From contig CAIRMR010000094.1 in assembly GCA_903879715.1 (NCBI GenBank), forward strand, positions 1-55,103: DNA of 55,103 nucleotides, given 5' to 3'. The translations under genes were made by a program, and so were the position numbers. The notes under the pieces were generated by a model. It was not told where the DNA came from and did not search any database. It saw only the letters and a program-made list of their open reading frames with translations. Positions 15,928 to 25,318 of this stretch are shown here, piece by piece (within the stretch, counting starts at the first letter, position 1; the number at the start of each line of letters is the position of its first letter). This DNA comes from an uncultured Bacteroidales bacterium. Its GTDB lineage: Bacteria > Bacteroidota > Bacteroidia > Bacteroidales > UBA4417.

Positions 15928-17868
15928 ATGAAATCTCTCAAAGACTTTCCCAACATTATTTTTATTATTAAGGTGTACCTGCTTTCATTAACAGCTTTTT
16001 TTTGTTTCAGGTTAATTTTATTTCTGACAGAAACAGATAGTGTTGGGGGGGGGAGTGAAAACTATATTACCATTCTTCTTGCCTTTATAATGGGGATTCG
16101 GTTTGATCTCGTTATTTCAGGCTATATTTTATTCTTTCCTTTTATTATTCTTTCACTTTTAAGCATAATTAACAAGCCGTCAAAAATCACTAACAAAATA
16201 CTTTTCTTCCTTATCTATCTGCTTTTTTGTATATCATTTGTTATGTGCGCAATTGATATTCCTTATTTCAACCAGTTTTTCACACGACTTAATGTAACGG
16301 CTCTTGCCTGGCTCGACAGCCCGGCTTTTGTTTTTAAAATGATAGTTGAGGAACCCCGCCTTTGGCTATTTGCTCTTCCGGCCATACTTCTGTCGATAGT
16401 TTTCTACAAAGTATTAAAAAGAATTTTTTCTTCTTTCGAAAAACATGAGAATACAAAATCCCGCTACCTTATAAAAACATTGATTTTTATATTATTCGCG
16501 GGGCTTATTTTTATCGGGGTCCGGGGACGGGTTTCAAAGAAATCGCCAATAAGGATAGGAACTGCTTATTTTTCGGACAACTCTTTCCTGAATCAGCTGG
16601 GACTGAATCCTGTTTTTACTTTTTTGCGAAGTTACATCGATAGTAAAGATGAAAGGAATACCGCAATTCAACTGATAGATGAAAAAACTGCAATAGCAAA
16701 CGTGCAGAAATATCTTTCGATCAGTCCGGGGAACATGGCTTCACCGCTCTACAGAAAAATTGATCCTGACACCATAGCAACTACAAAACATAATGTTGTT
16801 GTTGTTATTATGGAGTCAATGAGTGCCGCAAAAATGAAAAGATACGGTAACAAAAAAAATCTTACTCCATTTCTTGACAGTTTGGCAAATCAAAGCTATT
16901 ACTTTGATAATATTTATGCCGCCGGAATGCACACATTTAATGGAATTTTCAGCACTCTTTTCTCATTCCCGGCTATCTTCCGGCAACACCCGATGAAAGA
17001 TGATAATATTTCAAAACGTAACGGTATAGCCTCTGTTTTGAGGAAACAAGGATATACAACTACTTATTTCACTACTCATGACGGGCAATTTGATAACGTT
17101 GAAGGATTTCTGCGGTCAAATGATTTTGAAAATGTTATTTCACAATCCGATTACCCTTCCGGCGAAGTTAAAACGACTTTGGGTGTGCCTGATGATTATT
17201 TATTCCGCTATTCTATTCCATATATTTCAAAACTAAATGACCGGAAGAAACCATTTTTTGTAGCTTTTATGACTGCCAGTGATCATGCGCCTTTTTATGT
17301 TCCTGATTATTTTAAATCCCACTATACCGATACAAAAGACCAGATAACAGAATACGCGGACTGGTCGATACGGCAATTTATTTCGATGGCATCAAAACAA
17401 AGCTGGTTCCGAAACACCTTGTTTGTTTTTATTGCTGACCATGGGGAGCCGATAAATACCACTTATGATATTTCATTGGATTACCACCATACTCCGCTTA
17501 TTTTCTACGCGCCCTATCTGCTGCCCGAAAACCGTGCATTTGAAATGATAGGAGGACAGATTGATGTATTCCCGACAATAATGGGCCTTATTAAATTGCC
17601 CTATGATAATACCACATTAGGCATTGATTTACTCAAACAATCGCGTCCTTATATATTTATCAATAGTGATGATAAATATGGAGTTTTGGATAAGGAGTTA
17701 TTCCTTATCGTAAGAAAAGACGGAAGGTCGAATTTGTACAAATATTTGAACAACGATAAAACCGACTATTTAAATACATATGAAAAGGAGGCAAGCCTGA
17801 TGAATGAATATGCCAGATCGAACCTCCAGGTTTTTCAGTATACGGTAAAACAAAAGAAGATTGAATAA
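15928..17868 (+). CDS. LTA-synthase-like membrane sulfatase (alkaline phosphatase superfamily)
   Basis: Relatives (LtaS, MdoB, EptA-like) transfer phospho-alcohol groups to glycans or lipids on the outer face of the inner membrane. Residues 10-200 hold about five membrane segments. The catalytic domain begins near 285: Glu296 in VVIMESMSA, the likely nucleophile Thr336 in AAGMHTFNGIFS, a late metal pair in FIADHGEP and another His in YHHTPLIFYAP. The length of 646 is typical. A run of nine G bases (16045-16053, codons 40-42) stands out in this AT-rich gene and could slip. In a Gram-negative, transfer of phosphoglycerol or phosphoethanolamine is more likely than true teichoic acid synthesis. 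Confidence 0.88.
   Translation: MKSLKDFPNIIFIIKVYLLSLTAFFCFRLILFLTETDSVGGGSENYITILLAFIMGIRFDLVISGYILFFPFIILSLLSIINKPSKITNKILFFLIYLLFCISFVMCAIDIPYFNQFFTRLNVTALAWLDSPAFVFKMIVEEPRLWLFALPAILLSIVFYKVLKRIFSSFEKHENTKSRYLIKTLIFILFAGLIFIGVRGRVSKKSPIRIGTAYFSDNSFLNQLGLNPVFTFLRSYIDSKDERNTAIQLIDEKTAIANVQKYLSISPGNMASPLYRKIDPDTIATTKHNVVVVIMESMSAAKMKRYGNKKNLTPFLDSLANQSYYFDNIYAAGMHTFNGIFSTLFSFPAIFRQHPMKDDNISKRNGIASVLRKQGYTTTYFTTHDGQFDNVEGFLRSNDFENVISQSDYPSGEVKTTLGVPDDYLFRYSIPYISKLNDRKKPFFVAFMTASDHAPFYVPDYFKSHYTDTKDQITEYADWSIRQFISMASKQSWFRNTLFVFIADHGEPINTTYDISLDYHHTPLIFYAPYLLPENRAFEMIGGQIDVFPTIMGLIKLPYDNTTLGIDLLKQSRPYIFINSDDKYGVLDKELFLIVRKDGRSNLYKYLNNDKTDYLNTYEKEASLMNEYARSNLQVFQYTVKQKKIE
16045..16053 (+). repeat. 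Nine-base G homopolymer inside the sulfatase gene
   Basis: G9 encodes three consecutive glycines (residues 40-42) shortly after the first membrane segment. Loss or gain of one base would shift the frame near the N-terminus. Confidence 0.95.
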
Positions 17869-17956
17869 AATATCAGTATAGATTTTGCCAGATTGCAGCT
17901 ATAAATCCCGATGTTTTTTAAATTCCAGGTATAACGAAGAATTCATCCCTGTTGTC

Positions 17957-17964
17957 TATCTTTG
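17957..17964 (+). promoter_or_regulatory. Putative -7 box of the FtsX-type permease gene
   Basis: TATCTTTG lies 20 bases before the GTG start at 17985, matching the usual short spacing in this genome. Confidence 0.5.
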
Positions 17965-17984
17965 TTCATTAAAGCAAAATCCTT

Positions 17985-19211
17985 GTGAACCTCCCCTTTT
18001 TCATAGCCCGCAGGTACCTGATTTCAAAGAAATCGCATAATATCATCAACCTGATTTCGGGTATTTCGATGGTTGGTGTTGCTCTGGGAACAGCTGCATT
18101 GATAATTGTGCTGAGCGTTTTTAATGGTTTCGAATCGGTAGTTGTTTCCTTGTTTTCAGTTTTCGATCCGGATGTCAAAATAACGGTTGTCGAAGGAAAA
18201 ACCTTCCATAACCATGAAATTGATGCTGATAAAATCCGCGCTATTCCCGGTATTATTAAATATACGGAAGTGGTTGAGGAAAATGCGCTTTTGTATTACA
18301 AAAAGCAGCAAATTCTGGCTACCATCAAAGGTGTGGATTCGCTTTACCAGTTCAACAGCCCGATTAACGACTCTTTGCTGGTGACAGGCAAAATGATTCT
18401 CCAGGAAGACAGCCTTGATTTTGCCATCCCGGGATACGGAATTGCGTATTTCCTCAACCTGGATATGAATGCGCCCGATAACCTGATATCGGTTTATATC
18501 CCAAAGCGTAAAGGCAGCATATCCGGATTGCCTCAGGAATCATTCAGGAGCGAATTTATCAGGCCTTCCGCAATTTTTTCGGTTCAACAGGATTTTGATG
18601 ACAAGTACATGCTTGTTCCCTTGCGTTTTGCCCGTCGAATGCTCGATTATACGGATGAAGTTACCAGCATCGAAATCAGGTTGGCAAAAGATACGGATGC
18701 CCCGGTGATACAGGAAAAAATCAATGCGATTGTCGGTTCCAAATTCAGGACTCAGAATCGTTTTCAGCAGCAGGAAGTACTTTATAAAATAATGAAATCG
18801 GAGAAATGGGCTGTATTTCTGATACTTACTTTTATACTTATTGTTGCTTCATTTAATGTAATAGGATCGCTTACCATGTTGATACTCGACAAGCAAAAAG
18901 ACATCGGCATATTGCGGAGTATGGGAGCAAGAGATACGCTTATAAAGAAGATTTTCTTTTTCGAAGGATTATTGATTTCGCTGATAGGCGCATTTTCAGG
19001 ACTTCTGCTGGGCTTACTGGTTTGCGTCCTGCAACAGGAATTTGGCCTGATAAAACTCCAGGGGGGCGGATCATTTATAATTAATGCCTACCCTGTAAAG
19101 TTGATTGCTGCTGACTTTTTATATGTTTTTATTACTATCACATTGATAGGTACCGCAGCGGCCTGGTTACCGGTAAGGCGGATGGCGGTAAAATTGAGTA
19201 AAACGGTTTAA
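17985..19211 (+). CDS. FtsX-family ABC permease, LolC/LolE-like
   Basis: The permease half of a MacB/LolCDE-type machine, probably lipoprotein release from the inner membrane. The N-terminus FFIARRYLISKKSHNIINLIS is the classic LolC/E opening, followed by a first membrane segment at about 22-45. A periplasmic domain spans about 50-265. Three more membrane segments follow near 275-300, 320-350 and 370-400, with DKQKDIGILRSMGA between them. The length of 408 is normal. The start is GTG at 17985, supported by the -7 box and the conserved N-terminus. No ATPase partner gene is adjacent. From memory, rbfA and this permease are often direct neighbours in Bacteroidota; here the methyltransferase and sulfatase genes lie between them. 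Confidence 0.88.
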   Translation: MNLPFFIARRYLISKKSHNIINLISGISMVGVALGTAALIIVLSVFNGFESVVVSLFSVFDPDVKITVVEGKTFHNHEIDADKIRAIPGIIKYTEVVEENALLYYKKQQILATIKGVDSLYQFNSPINDSLLVTGKMILQEDSLDFAIPGYGIAYFLNLDMNAPDNLISVYIPKRKGSISGLPQESFRSEFIRPSAIFSVQQDFDDKYMLVPLRFARRMLDYTDEVTSIEIRLAKDTDAPVIQEKINAIVGSKFRTQNRFQQQEVLYKIMKSEKWAVFLILTFILIVASFNVIGSLTMLILDKQKDIGILRSMGARDTLIKKIFFFEGLLISLIGAFSGLLLGLLVCVLQQEFGLIKLQGGGSFIINAYPVKLIAADFLYVFITITLIGTAAAWLPVRRMAVKLSKTV

Positions 19212-19563
19212 CTGGTGCCAGTCTTAATAACAATGAAATTAGTTGTTCAGTTATATATTCCAGCAGTCCTAACGGAATATATCAGTACTCTTCGATTCAG
19301 ATCTGCATCCAGGGAAGGCAGATTATAACAAACAGTACAACAATTGGTCAGGTTAGCCTATATAACTCCTTCCCTTTTTTAGGGTGGGTTGGGTACATTT
19401 GATAAAAGAACATATTGTTACTCTTTCCCGGTATTCATATTTTTTAAGAGATAGGTGATCAATCCTGCAGTTTTCGAGCAATAGCTTTATGGTACGCGGA
19501 TAGCAGGCAAGTATTAAAGCTTCGTCAGTAGTTTTAAAGATTTCGCTTGTTTCATCTTTGCGG
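19212..19563. other. Gap without a supported gene, next to the transposase relic
   Basis: No recognisable protein is seen in any frame. A minus-strand open frame of about 134 codons (19353-19757) runs through it but is out of frame with the ISAs1-like relic and has no family features. Confidence 0.5.
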
Positions 19564-19775
19564 TTAAAGGAACAGCCGAATAAATCCGAAATCTGAACAA
19601 ACTTTCGTGTTTTCTTTTTTATCCTCTCTGAAGGTGTTATCCGTAGTCCAATGCAAGCTGTTCTCGATGCCTCTGTACTTATTGAATTCCTCGGATTTGC
19701 CTGGTAAACTACTGATGTACTGGCGCATCCCGGTAGTTTTCTTGTCATTGATTTCATTGAAAATACCCGCTTAAT
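19564..19775 (-). pseudogene. ISAs1-family transposase remnant
   Basis: The minus strand, in one frame ending at TAA 19564-19566, reads QYISSLPGKSEEFNKY and then RGIENSLHWTTDNTFREDKK. This is the ISAs1 DDE transposase C-terminal region, whose family form is YYISSL...HWGIENSLHWVLDVTFRED. The catalytic Glu is in the IENSLHW motif. Nothing of the N-terminal two thirds or the inverted ends is seen, and no start codon exists. It marks past insertion in this accessory stretch. Confidence 0.7.
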
Positions 19776-20236
19776 GGTATCATGGAAGGAATGTCATTGG
19801 CAGAGAAAGCACTTTTTCTGTAAATCAATCCGAGCTTTGCCGAACTCTTCTATTCAATTCCGGGATTCTGCTCCACATCTGACAGCCAGTAAACTTTAAA
19901 CAAGGATGTTAGTTAAATTGTGCTTTTAATTCCTGTTAAGCCGCGGACCAGGAAGTTGCGAAAAATGAGCATATAAACTTGTTCTGGTCATAGATTGGCT
20001 TATTGGGGTTCAACAAAAACTCAAAATTTCATTCATTCATTCAGTTAGCATAGTCATCCTATTCTAAATAACAGATTTAGAATAACATACAGCCTTTTTG
20101 TCAATAAGCAGGAATTGGTGGCGCCAAACCGATTGACGCTGTTAATTACGGCAGCATATTTACTAACAGCCTTCACGTTTTATAATTTCTCTATGCTTGG
20201 TCCTGCCCTAAACCGCCATTTGGACTGGCCTTTTTG
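19776..20236. other. Gap between transposase relic and XRE gene
   Basis: About 460 bases with no supported open frame, RNA or strong repeat. It may be further decayed IS or island sequence, but nothing recognisable remains. Confidence 0.45.
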
Positions 20237-20464
20237 TTAACGGGTTGCTGTGCTTATATTTTCATTAACATATTCCAGTATATCCCCCGGCTGGCAGTCC
20301 AGCACTTTGCAAATTGCTTCCAATGTGCTAAATCGGATAGCTTTTGCTTTACCAGTTTTTAGTATGGAAAGATTGGATAAGGTTAAGTCAACTCTTTCGG
20401 ATAGTTCGTTTAACGACATTTTCCGTTTAGCCATCATTACATCAAGATTTACAATAATCGGCAT
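20237..20464 (-). CDS. Small XRE-family helix-turn-helix regulator
   Basis: A 75-residue Cro/CI-type DNA-binding protein. The helix-turn-helix is at about 16-45 (SLNELSERVDLTLSNLSILK), and LEAICKVLDCQPGDILEY is the usual closing helix pair of YozG-like regulators. There is no sensor domain. It starts three bases after the stop of the DUF2975 membrane protein gene, so the two are one operon. From memory this pairing is widespread in Firmicutes and Bacteroidota and its role is not known. It probably represses its own operon. Confidence 0.87.
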   Translation of the reverse strand: MPIIVNLDVMMAKRKMSLNELSERVDLTLSNLSILKTGKAKAIRFSTLEAICKVLDCQPGDILEYVNENISTATR

Positions 20465-20467
20465 GGC

Positions 20468-21004
20468 TTATACGGTTAAATCGTTTTCGTTTTGAATATC
20501 TACTCCTTTTTTAAAAATAGTCGCAATAATATAGATTACAGCTCCCATTAAAATAAATGCCTGACTGTCTGCCCAAAATTGGTTTAAGTTGTCAGGGATA
20601 AAACCGTGATGCGTTAAATTTTCAGCGGATTGTCTGGCAACGTAACTTAACAGTCCGATTGAAAGAGTGTAATAACTAATCAGTGAAATTTGTCTTGCAA
20701 CAAAAGTGTTAAATGGTTTTGATAAATCCATTTTGTGCATTAGTCTGATAACTATGTAAAACAGGTAAGCTTTTAAAATTGAAAGGGTTAGAATAGAGCT
20801 ATAGATGCCGTAAAAAGCTAATCTACTGTCTTTATAAATTTCAGTTAAGTCCATCTTTTGATAAAGATTTTGGATAAATTCAGGCTTATACACACTGAAA
20901 AAGAAATTTACCAGTAAGCCTCCTGCTTCAATGGACAAGCCGACAAAAATGAGCCAGGCCACAATATTTAAGGCCCAAAATACGAAGTTGTTTGTTTTTG
21001 ACAT
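20468..21004 (-). CDS. DUF2975-type four-helix membrane protein
   Basis: A 178-residue protein with four hydrophobic segments at about 8-36, 62-88, 106-124 and 148-166, and short loops. The order and the segment FNTFVARQISLISYY match my recollection of the DUF2975 family, which has no known biochemical function. It is the first gene of a two-gene unit with the XRE regulator. A TATTTTTG -7 box lies about 27 bases upstream of the ATG (21031-21038, minus strand). It could be a sensor or partner of the regulator; this is inference from the pairing. Confidence 0.78.
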   Translation of the reverse strand: MSKTNNFVFWALNIVAWLIFVGLSIEAGGLLVNFFFSVYKPEFIQNLYQKMDLTEIYKDSRLAFYGIYSSILTLSILKAYLFYIVIRLMHKMDLSKPFNTFVARQISLISYYTLSIGLLSYVARQSAENLTHHGFIPDNLNQFWADSQAFILMGAVIYIIATIFKKGVDIQNENDLTV

Positions 21005-21030
21005 AATTGGTAAGAGTTTAAATTATGCCG

Positions 21031-21038
21031 CAAAAATA
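21031..21038 (-). promoter_or_regulatory. Putative -7 box of the DUF2975/XRE operon
   Basis: TATTTTTG on the minus strand, with spacing to the ATG at 21004 similar to other promoters in the window. Confidence 0.45.
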
Positions 21039-21211
21039 ATAAATATTTATTGATAAACAATAAAAATATATTTTTACACAAAAAATATTCAAAATTGTCT
21101 GAACCCGGGAGCATGGGTTCCGGATAGTTATTACGTATTCGGCTTTTATGTCTGCCGGATGCAACGCCGGCTCTGCATTTTTGTAATTTCTGGTTACCTG
21201 AAACTCCCTAG

Positions 21212-21238
21212 TTGTCCTGAGTATGCAACTCAGGACAA
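21212..21238. repeat. Perfect 11-bp-arm hairpin downstream of the RAYT gene
   Basis: TTGTCCTGAGT, loop ATGCA, then ACTCAGGACAA. It ends 22 bases after the stop of the tyrosine transposase gene. A further GC-rich stretch with ATGCAACGCCGG lies at 21158-21180. These look like REP-type sequences of the kind mobilised by RAYTs. Confidence 0.7.
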
Positions 21239-21260
21239 AAATCTAACTGTTTTTCCTTCT

Positions 21261-21812
21261 TCATATCGGATAGATTTCAAGCAATCCTTTCCCTTTTCCA
21301 ACATAATCACTTGCGCTGCTGTATAGATAATCTTCCGCTTTTTCAACCAAACCCGCTTCAACAGGATTGTTGTGCATATAGTTCATTTTTTGCCAGGTAA
21401 ATCCAATTGAAAAAAGCTCTTCCGGATGATTATCCTGGCGCCAAAACTGATAAACACTATTTCTGCTGTTTTTCTCTCCCTGCTCTTTAAAAATCTGTAA
21501 CATCCATTCTTTACGACTTTCACCCTTATTTTCGGAAATTTCCTTTATGATCTGTTTGCTTGTGAATTTCTTGAAATCACGAAGTATATCACTTGTATCT
21601 TCATTTTTGGCTGATACAAGCAGGTGAATATGATTACTCATAAGGCACCAGCCATGTATATACAGACCTCTTTCCTTCTGACAATACCGCAAACTATCAA
21701 GCACTATATCACAATAAACTTTTCTGGTAAATACATCAACCCATTCAAATACCGCAAAAGTTATAAAATGGATTGCTTCGGGATTGCGGATTTTATAGCC
21801 TCCAACCGACAT
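21261..21812 (-). CDS. REP-associated tyrosine transposase (Y1_Tnp, RAYT)
   Basis: A single-tyrosine HUH nuclease related to IS200/IS605 TnpA. The HUH motif is SNHIHLLV (about 58-65), and the catalytic Tyr lies in MNYMHNNPVEAGLV near residue 145. FRKVYCDIVLDSL-like and WQKMNYMHNNP segments are standard for the family. The length of 183 is typical of RAYTs. It stands alone between two hairpins (21212-21238 and 21875-21916) and lacks TnpB, which also favours a RAYT. A possible -7 box TATATTTG lies at 21836-21843 on the minus strand. All motif residues are present, so the enzyme may be active. Confidence 0.9.
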   Translation of the reverse strand: MSVGGYKIRNPEAIHFITFAVFEWVDVFTRKVYCDIVLDSLRYCQKERGLYIHGWCLMSNHIHLLVSAKNEDTSDILRDFKKFTSKQIIKEISENKGESRKEWMLQIFKEQGEKNSRNSVYQFWRQDNHPEELFSIGFTWQKMNYMHNNPVEAGLVEKAEDYLYSSASDYVGKGKGLLEIYPI

Positions 21813-21874
21813 TTTTAAATTGACTTGAAATTAAACAAATATACTTATTAGTAGATAACATACAGGCAGCCAAT

Positions 21875-21916
21875 GTGCTTTATTTGGTATCCGTAGTCGC
21901 AGACTACGGAAAGCAC
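21875..21916. repeat. Hairpin upstream of the RAYT gene
   Basis: The inner arms are TCCGTAGTC and GACTACGGA around a GCA loop. The outer arms are GTGCTT and AAGCAC. It differs in sequence from the downstream hairpin, so more than one REP type is present. Confidence 0.7.
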
Positions 21917-21979
21917 TAGTTTATTCTTATTTTATGGAAGACAATGTGCCGCGGGGGTCAAATTTCCCTCAAAGCTTAA

Positions 21980-22942
21980 TTAGAAATTAAATCGCACTCT
22001 ATGCGAAGTAAAATTCTCATGAGAAGGAAACTGGCTCGGATTTGATGGCAGTAAAATTCGTTTTCCCTCAAACTGCTTGATAGAATAATTCGATTGATCT
22101 TCGCTCCAGTTTGATTTTACCAGGACTTTATAATTGTCATCAATTGAAATCAGCCCTCTGTCGAAAGCACGGTGGAGGTTTGGACAGAGTGAAATGCCGT
22201 TTGTAATAGTATCGTCGTAGCTTTCGCTGAAAGGAACTATATGACAGGCGTCGACCATAGAAACGGAAATGATTGCAGCTATTTTCATCCCTGAGATGCA
22301 GCAGGTATAATTATATAATTTGGGGATTTCTCTTTTAAAAATACTGCCCCGGATGAAAATCTCTTCCTCATTTTGCTGCAACATCAGCTGGTTTATTTCC
22401 TGCCTGTATTTTATTGGATCTTCATGCAGAATCTTGTCTTCAATATCGTCGAATAGATTTTGCTGACCCGCAATTGAATTGGCGAAATTCTGTTTTGTTA
22501 TGGGGAAATATTCATCCAGTAAGAAATGTGTCAGGATACTATTGCTTCTTTTATCCTGCAAAAGTAAAAGCAAATCATCTTCAATAATTGCAAATTCAAC
22601 AGCGGCATTCAGGTTGGAAAAGCTTTTCATAATTGAGCCCATTTCATTGATGTTTTCAAATCCGGATTTTGGAACCAGTTTCCAGAACTTTTCGCTCTTT
22701 AAATAATAGAAAGGATAAGAGATTCTGCAATCGTTTTGAGTTGTAACCAATAAACTCCAATTTGTTTTAAATAATGCAACCAATTCGGGAGTGATATAAA
22801 TTCTTCCGCTGTTGATATTTCCATTTTGATAAGCCTGTAATACAGAAAGCAATAAAATAGGTTTATGAGGAGCTGCACCATGAGTTCTGTCAACGCGGAG
22901 CTTTCGAAAAGCCTGTAGATATTTCTGAAGCAGTTGTTGCAT
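21980..22942 (-). CDS. HNH endonuclease, second gene of a putative defence cassette
   Basis: The C-terminal third carries an HNH fold: DACHIVPFSE with His234, Asn248 in ITNGISLCPNLH and His257, giving the H-N-H metal site. The layout resembles the restriction-type HNH proteins of COG3440. Residues 1-130 (PHKPILLLSVLQAY, then RIYITPELVALF) resemble the N-terminal domain seen in that group, which may read DNA. The length is 320. It begins 11 bases after the stop of the DUF2075 helicase gene, so the pair is an operon. No methylase is next to it, so a classic restriction-modification pair is not supported. The target could be modified DNA; that is inference. Confidence 0.85.
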   Translation of the reverse strand: MQQLLQKYLQAFRKLRVDRTHGAAPHKPILLLSVLQAYQNGNINSGRIYITPELVALFKTNWSLLVTTQNDCRISYPFYYLKSEKFWKLVPKSGFENINEMGSIMKSFSNLNAAVEFAIIEDDLLLLLQDKRSNSILTHFLLDEYFPITKQNFANSIAGQQNLFDDIEDKILHEDPIKYRQEINQLMLQQNEEEIFIRGSIFKREIPKLYNYTCCISGMKIAAIISVSMVDACHIVPFSESYDDTITNGISLCPNLHRAFDRGLISIDDNYKVLVKSNWSEDQSNYSIKQFEGKRILLPSNPSQFPSHENFTSHRVRFNF

Positions 22943-22953
22943 ATGGAAGGCGT

Positions 22954-24930
22954 CTAAATAACAGTAAACCCTATTTCTTTCAAATATTCAAAGGTGGAAT
23001 CGTAAAACTTTGGTGGTCTGGTGTGGTCATCAGAATCACCTGATGGAACGACAATTACCATTCCTTGCCTGGCACGTGTTAAAAGAACTCGATATGCATT
23101 TTTGAGATATGCCTTGCGTTCTGCTTTATTAATATGATTCCATCGACTTCCGACAAATGACCAACCATCCCAACCGTTTTCAGAATATCTGAAATCAGCA
23201 TCCCAAGTTACGCAAACCCAATCAAGTTCTAAGCCCTGAACATGGAATTCTGTTGCCACATCCTCCAGATAATAGGAAGAACGCACATCTTCTTTACCAT
23301 CAAGAAACCAATGTATCGGATCCATTGTTGATTTTACAAAAATGGCGTGAGGTTTTAATCTTTCAGCTTGGGATGAAACGACAATTCCATATCGCTCAGA
23401 ACCTCTCGCTTGTTGTTTTAACCATTGTTTGGCCTTTGAAAGATCGCGAGTTATGACTATTGGATAATTTGCTTTCACTCTTTCGAGAGTATCTTTTGCT
23501 TCATCAATATTAAGGTCAAGCATTTGCTTAACAAGTAGCGAAACGTCTTCGGCACGGAATGATCTCATCGAAACGGAAAGATGCAATGATTTGTCGTAGA
23601 CTACATTTGGCCGGGATTCCAGTTTTTTCAAAACTTCTCTTGCATTATATTCACTATCTGCAAGCCTATCAGAAATGTAAATATCCCATCCAGTAAAAGA
23701 TCGTTCTAAGGATTGAATCCACTCTGTTATTCCTGCTTCACCTGTATTTATCTCCTGACCACCGCCAACTAAACAAACAACAACCGCCCAATCTTTATGC
23801 CGATCTAGACATGATATTAAAAATTCAGGCTCAGACTGGTTGAAATTAGGCCGATTCTTTTTGCGGCTCATAAAATTGGATGTTTGCTCCAAATTCCAGG
23901 CACGTTGTGCTTCATCAAAAAGAGCAACGTGTTCAATAGGAGCTGATGCAAGATCTATCAGGCATTCATCACGGAAATTGTGAACGTTCTGGATAAACAT
24001 TTTAACATCGCTTAATGCTTTTCCCTTCTTGGTTTTATTCCCTTTCTCTTTTTCTCTTTTAACTTTATCTCTTGCAAGCGCTTCTCTCAGAATTGCTACA
24101 AGAGGACCATTCCCCGAAAGAAATACACTATATAGGTCATTAGATTTATCAATGTGTGTAGTAGCAACATGAAGTCCGACCAGAGTTTTTCCAGCACCAG
24201 GAACTCCAGTAACAAAGCAAATGGATTTACGGGAATTCACTTTTGAGGAGTGGATTATTTTGGATACAGCTTCAGATGTTTGGCTTAGGTTTATAGCGCT
24301 GGCATCGCTTCGAGAGATTTCTTCAACAGAATGATTGTTGTAAAGTGCCATTGCAGCTTCAATAATGGTTGGAGTCGGACAATACCGACCTTGTTCCCAT
24401 TCATTTTGATTAATGTCATTGCCTTCACTAAAGAAAATAACATCTTCAATTACCTTTGCTAACAGTGAAACATTACTCTTAATCGGGAATAGAAGTTTAT
24501 CGTTTTGAGAAGTTGTAGCAATAACTGAAATAAAATCTTTTGCTTTAGTGGCGATAAGAATAGGTGCAACAAATTGATCATGACTTGATTCGTGAAAGTT
24601 CTTCAAGTCCAAAGCATAATCCATTACCTGGTCCATCGCATTTAAACTGTATTCCTTTTCCCCTATTTTGAATTCAAGGATAAAGATTACTGCACCTATA
24701 AGAATAACAACGTCAATTCGTTGACCCATGCGAGGAATCGTGTATTCAAAATAGATTGATCCTTTATATGGAGGCAGAACATCTTTTAAAATGATGATTT
24801 GGGCTAACCATGCATCTTTTTGGGTTTGCTCTAATGGAAACTGGTTTTTTAAAGCAATTTTTCCAATTATTTCTTCAGGAGATGTAACAATAAATTCTGT
24901 GATAGAATCATTATAATATGCCCGATTCAT
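22954..24930 (-). CDS. PD-(D/E)XK nuclease-like domain fused to DUF2075 superfamily 1 helicase
   Basis: A 658-residue protein in two parts. Residues 1-130 carry a PD-(D/E)XK-like pattern: Arg71-x-Asp73 (RIDVVILIG) then Glu86-x-Lys88 (LEFKIG). Residues 235-658 are a superfamily 1 motor with Walker A GVPGAGKT (242-249), Walker B VALFDEAQ (335-342), the motif III-like GGGQEI (389-394) and a final LLTRARQG near residue 625. Together they match DUF2075-type proteins found in bacterial defence regions. It is the first gene of a pair with the HNH nuclease, next to transposase genes. Neither half lacks its key residues. The nuclease assignment rests on the motif pattern only. Confidence 0.83.
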   Translation of the reverse strand: MNRAYYNDSITEFIVTSPEEIIGKIALKNQFPLEQTQKDAWLAQIIILKDVLPPYKGSIYFEYTIPRMGQRIDVVILIGAVIFILEFKIGEKEYSLNAMDQVMDYALDLKNFHESSHDQFVAPILIATKAKDFISVIATTSQNDKLLFPIKSNVSLLAKVIEDVIFFSEGNDINQNEWEQGRYCPTPTIIEAAMALYNNHSVEEISRSDASAINLSQTSEAVSKIIHSSKVNSRKSICFVTGVPGAGKTLVGLHVATTHIDKSNDLYSVFLSGNGPLVAILREALARDKVKREKEKGNKTKKGKALSDVKMFIQNVHNFRDECLIDLASAPIEHVALFDEAQRAWNLEQTSNFMSRKKNRPNFNQSEPEFLISCLDRHKDWAVVVCLVGGGQEINTGEAGITEWIQSLERSFTGWDIYISDRLADSEYNAREVLKKLESRPNVVYDKSLHLSVSMRSFRAEDVSLLVKQMLDLNIDEAKDTLERVKANYPIVITRDLSKAKQWLKQQARGSERYGIVVSSQAERLKPHAIFVKSTMDPIHWFLDGKEDVRSSYYLEDVATEFHVQGLELDWVCVTWDADFRYSENGWDGWSFVGSRWNHINKAERKAYLKNAYRVLLTRARQGMVIVVPSGDSDDHTRPPKFYDSTFEYLKEIGFTVI

Positions 24931-25318
24931 AATAATATTCTTAAAATGTTATTTAAAACTAGTGCAATTTAAAACATTTAAGGACTTACTATAAATTTTA
25001 AATGAATAAAATGCCCAATAAGTAGAATTGGATTCATTTATTGTATTATAATATTTACAAATTAATGCGCTTTTATTATGCCTTTTAGTCATGCACATCC
25101 GCCATAAAACAGATTTACTAAAATCATGATAATTTCTGGTAATAGCAAACCCCCACCATCTCTCAGCTGCAAGGACTCTCGATATCCCGCCTCTTCAAAT
25201 TACTCCTTACTATTCACTATTTTCCTCGCTTGCGCTTCTCTAGAAGTGTGATGGAAAACCAATCCAAAAAATCCTTCGCTGAGTCGTATATCAGCAGCGG
25301 CAAAGGCGTATATAATTG
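24931..25318. other. Gap between the defence-like cassette and the orphan SusD
   Basis: No supported gene, RNA or strong repeat. The first 130 bases are very AT-rich and lie upstream of the helicase gene, but no TAnnTTTG box was found on the minus strand. Confidence 0.45.

Noticed and set aside
19353-19757. A 134-codon minus-strand open frame
   Set aside because: It overlaps the ISAs1 relic in another frame; the relic frame carries the family motifs and this one does not.
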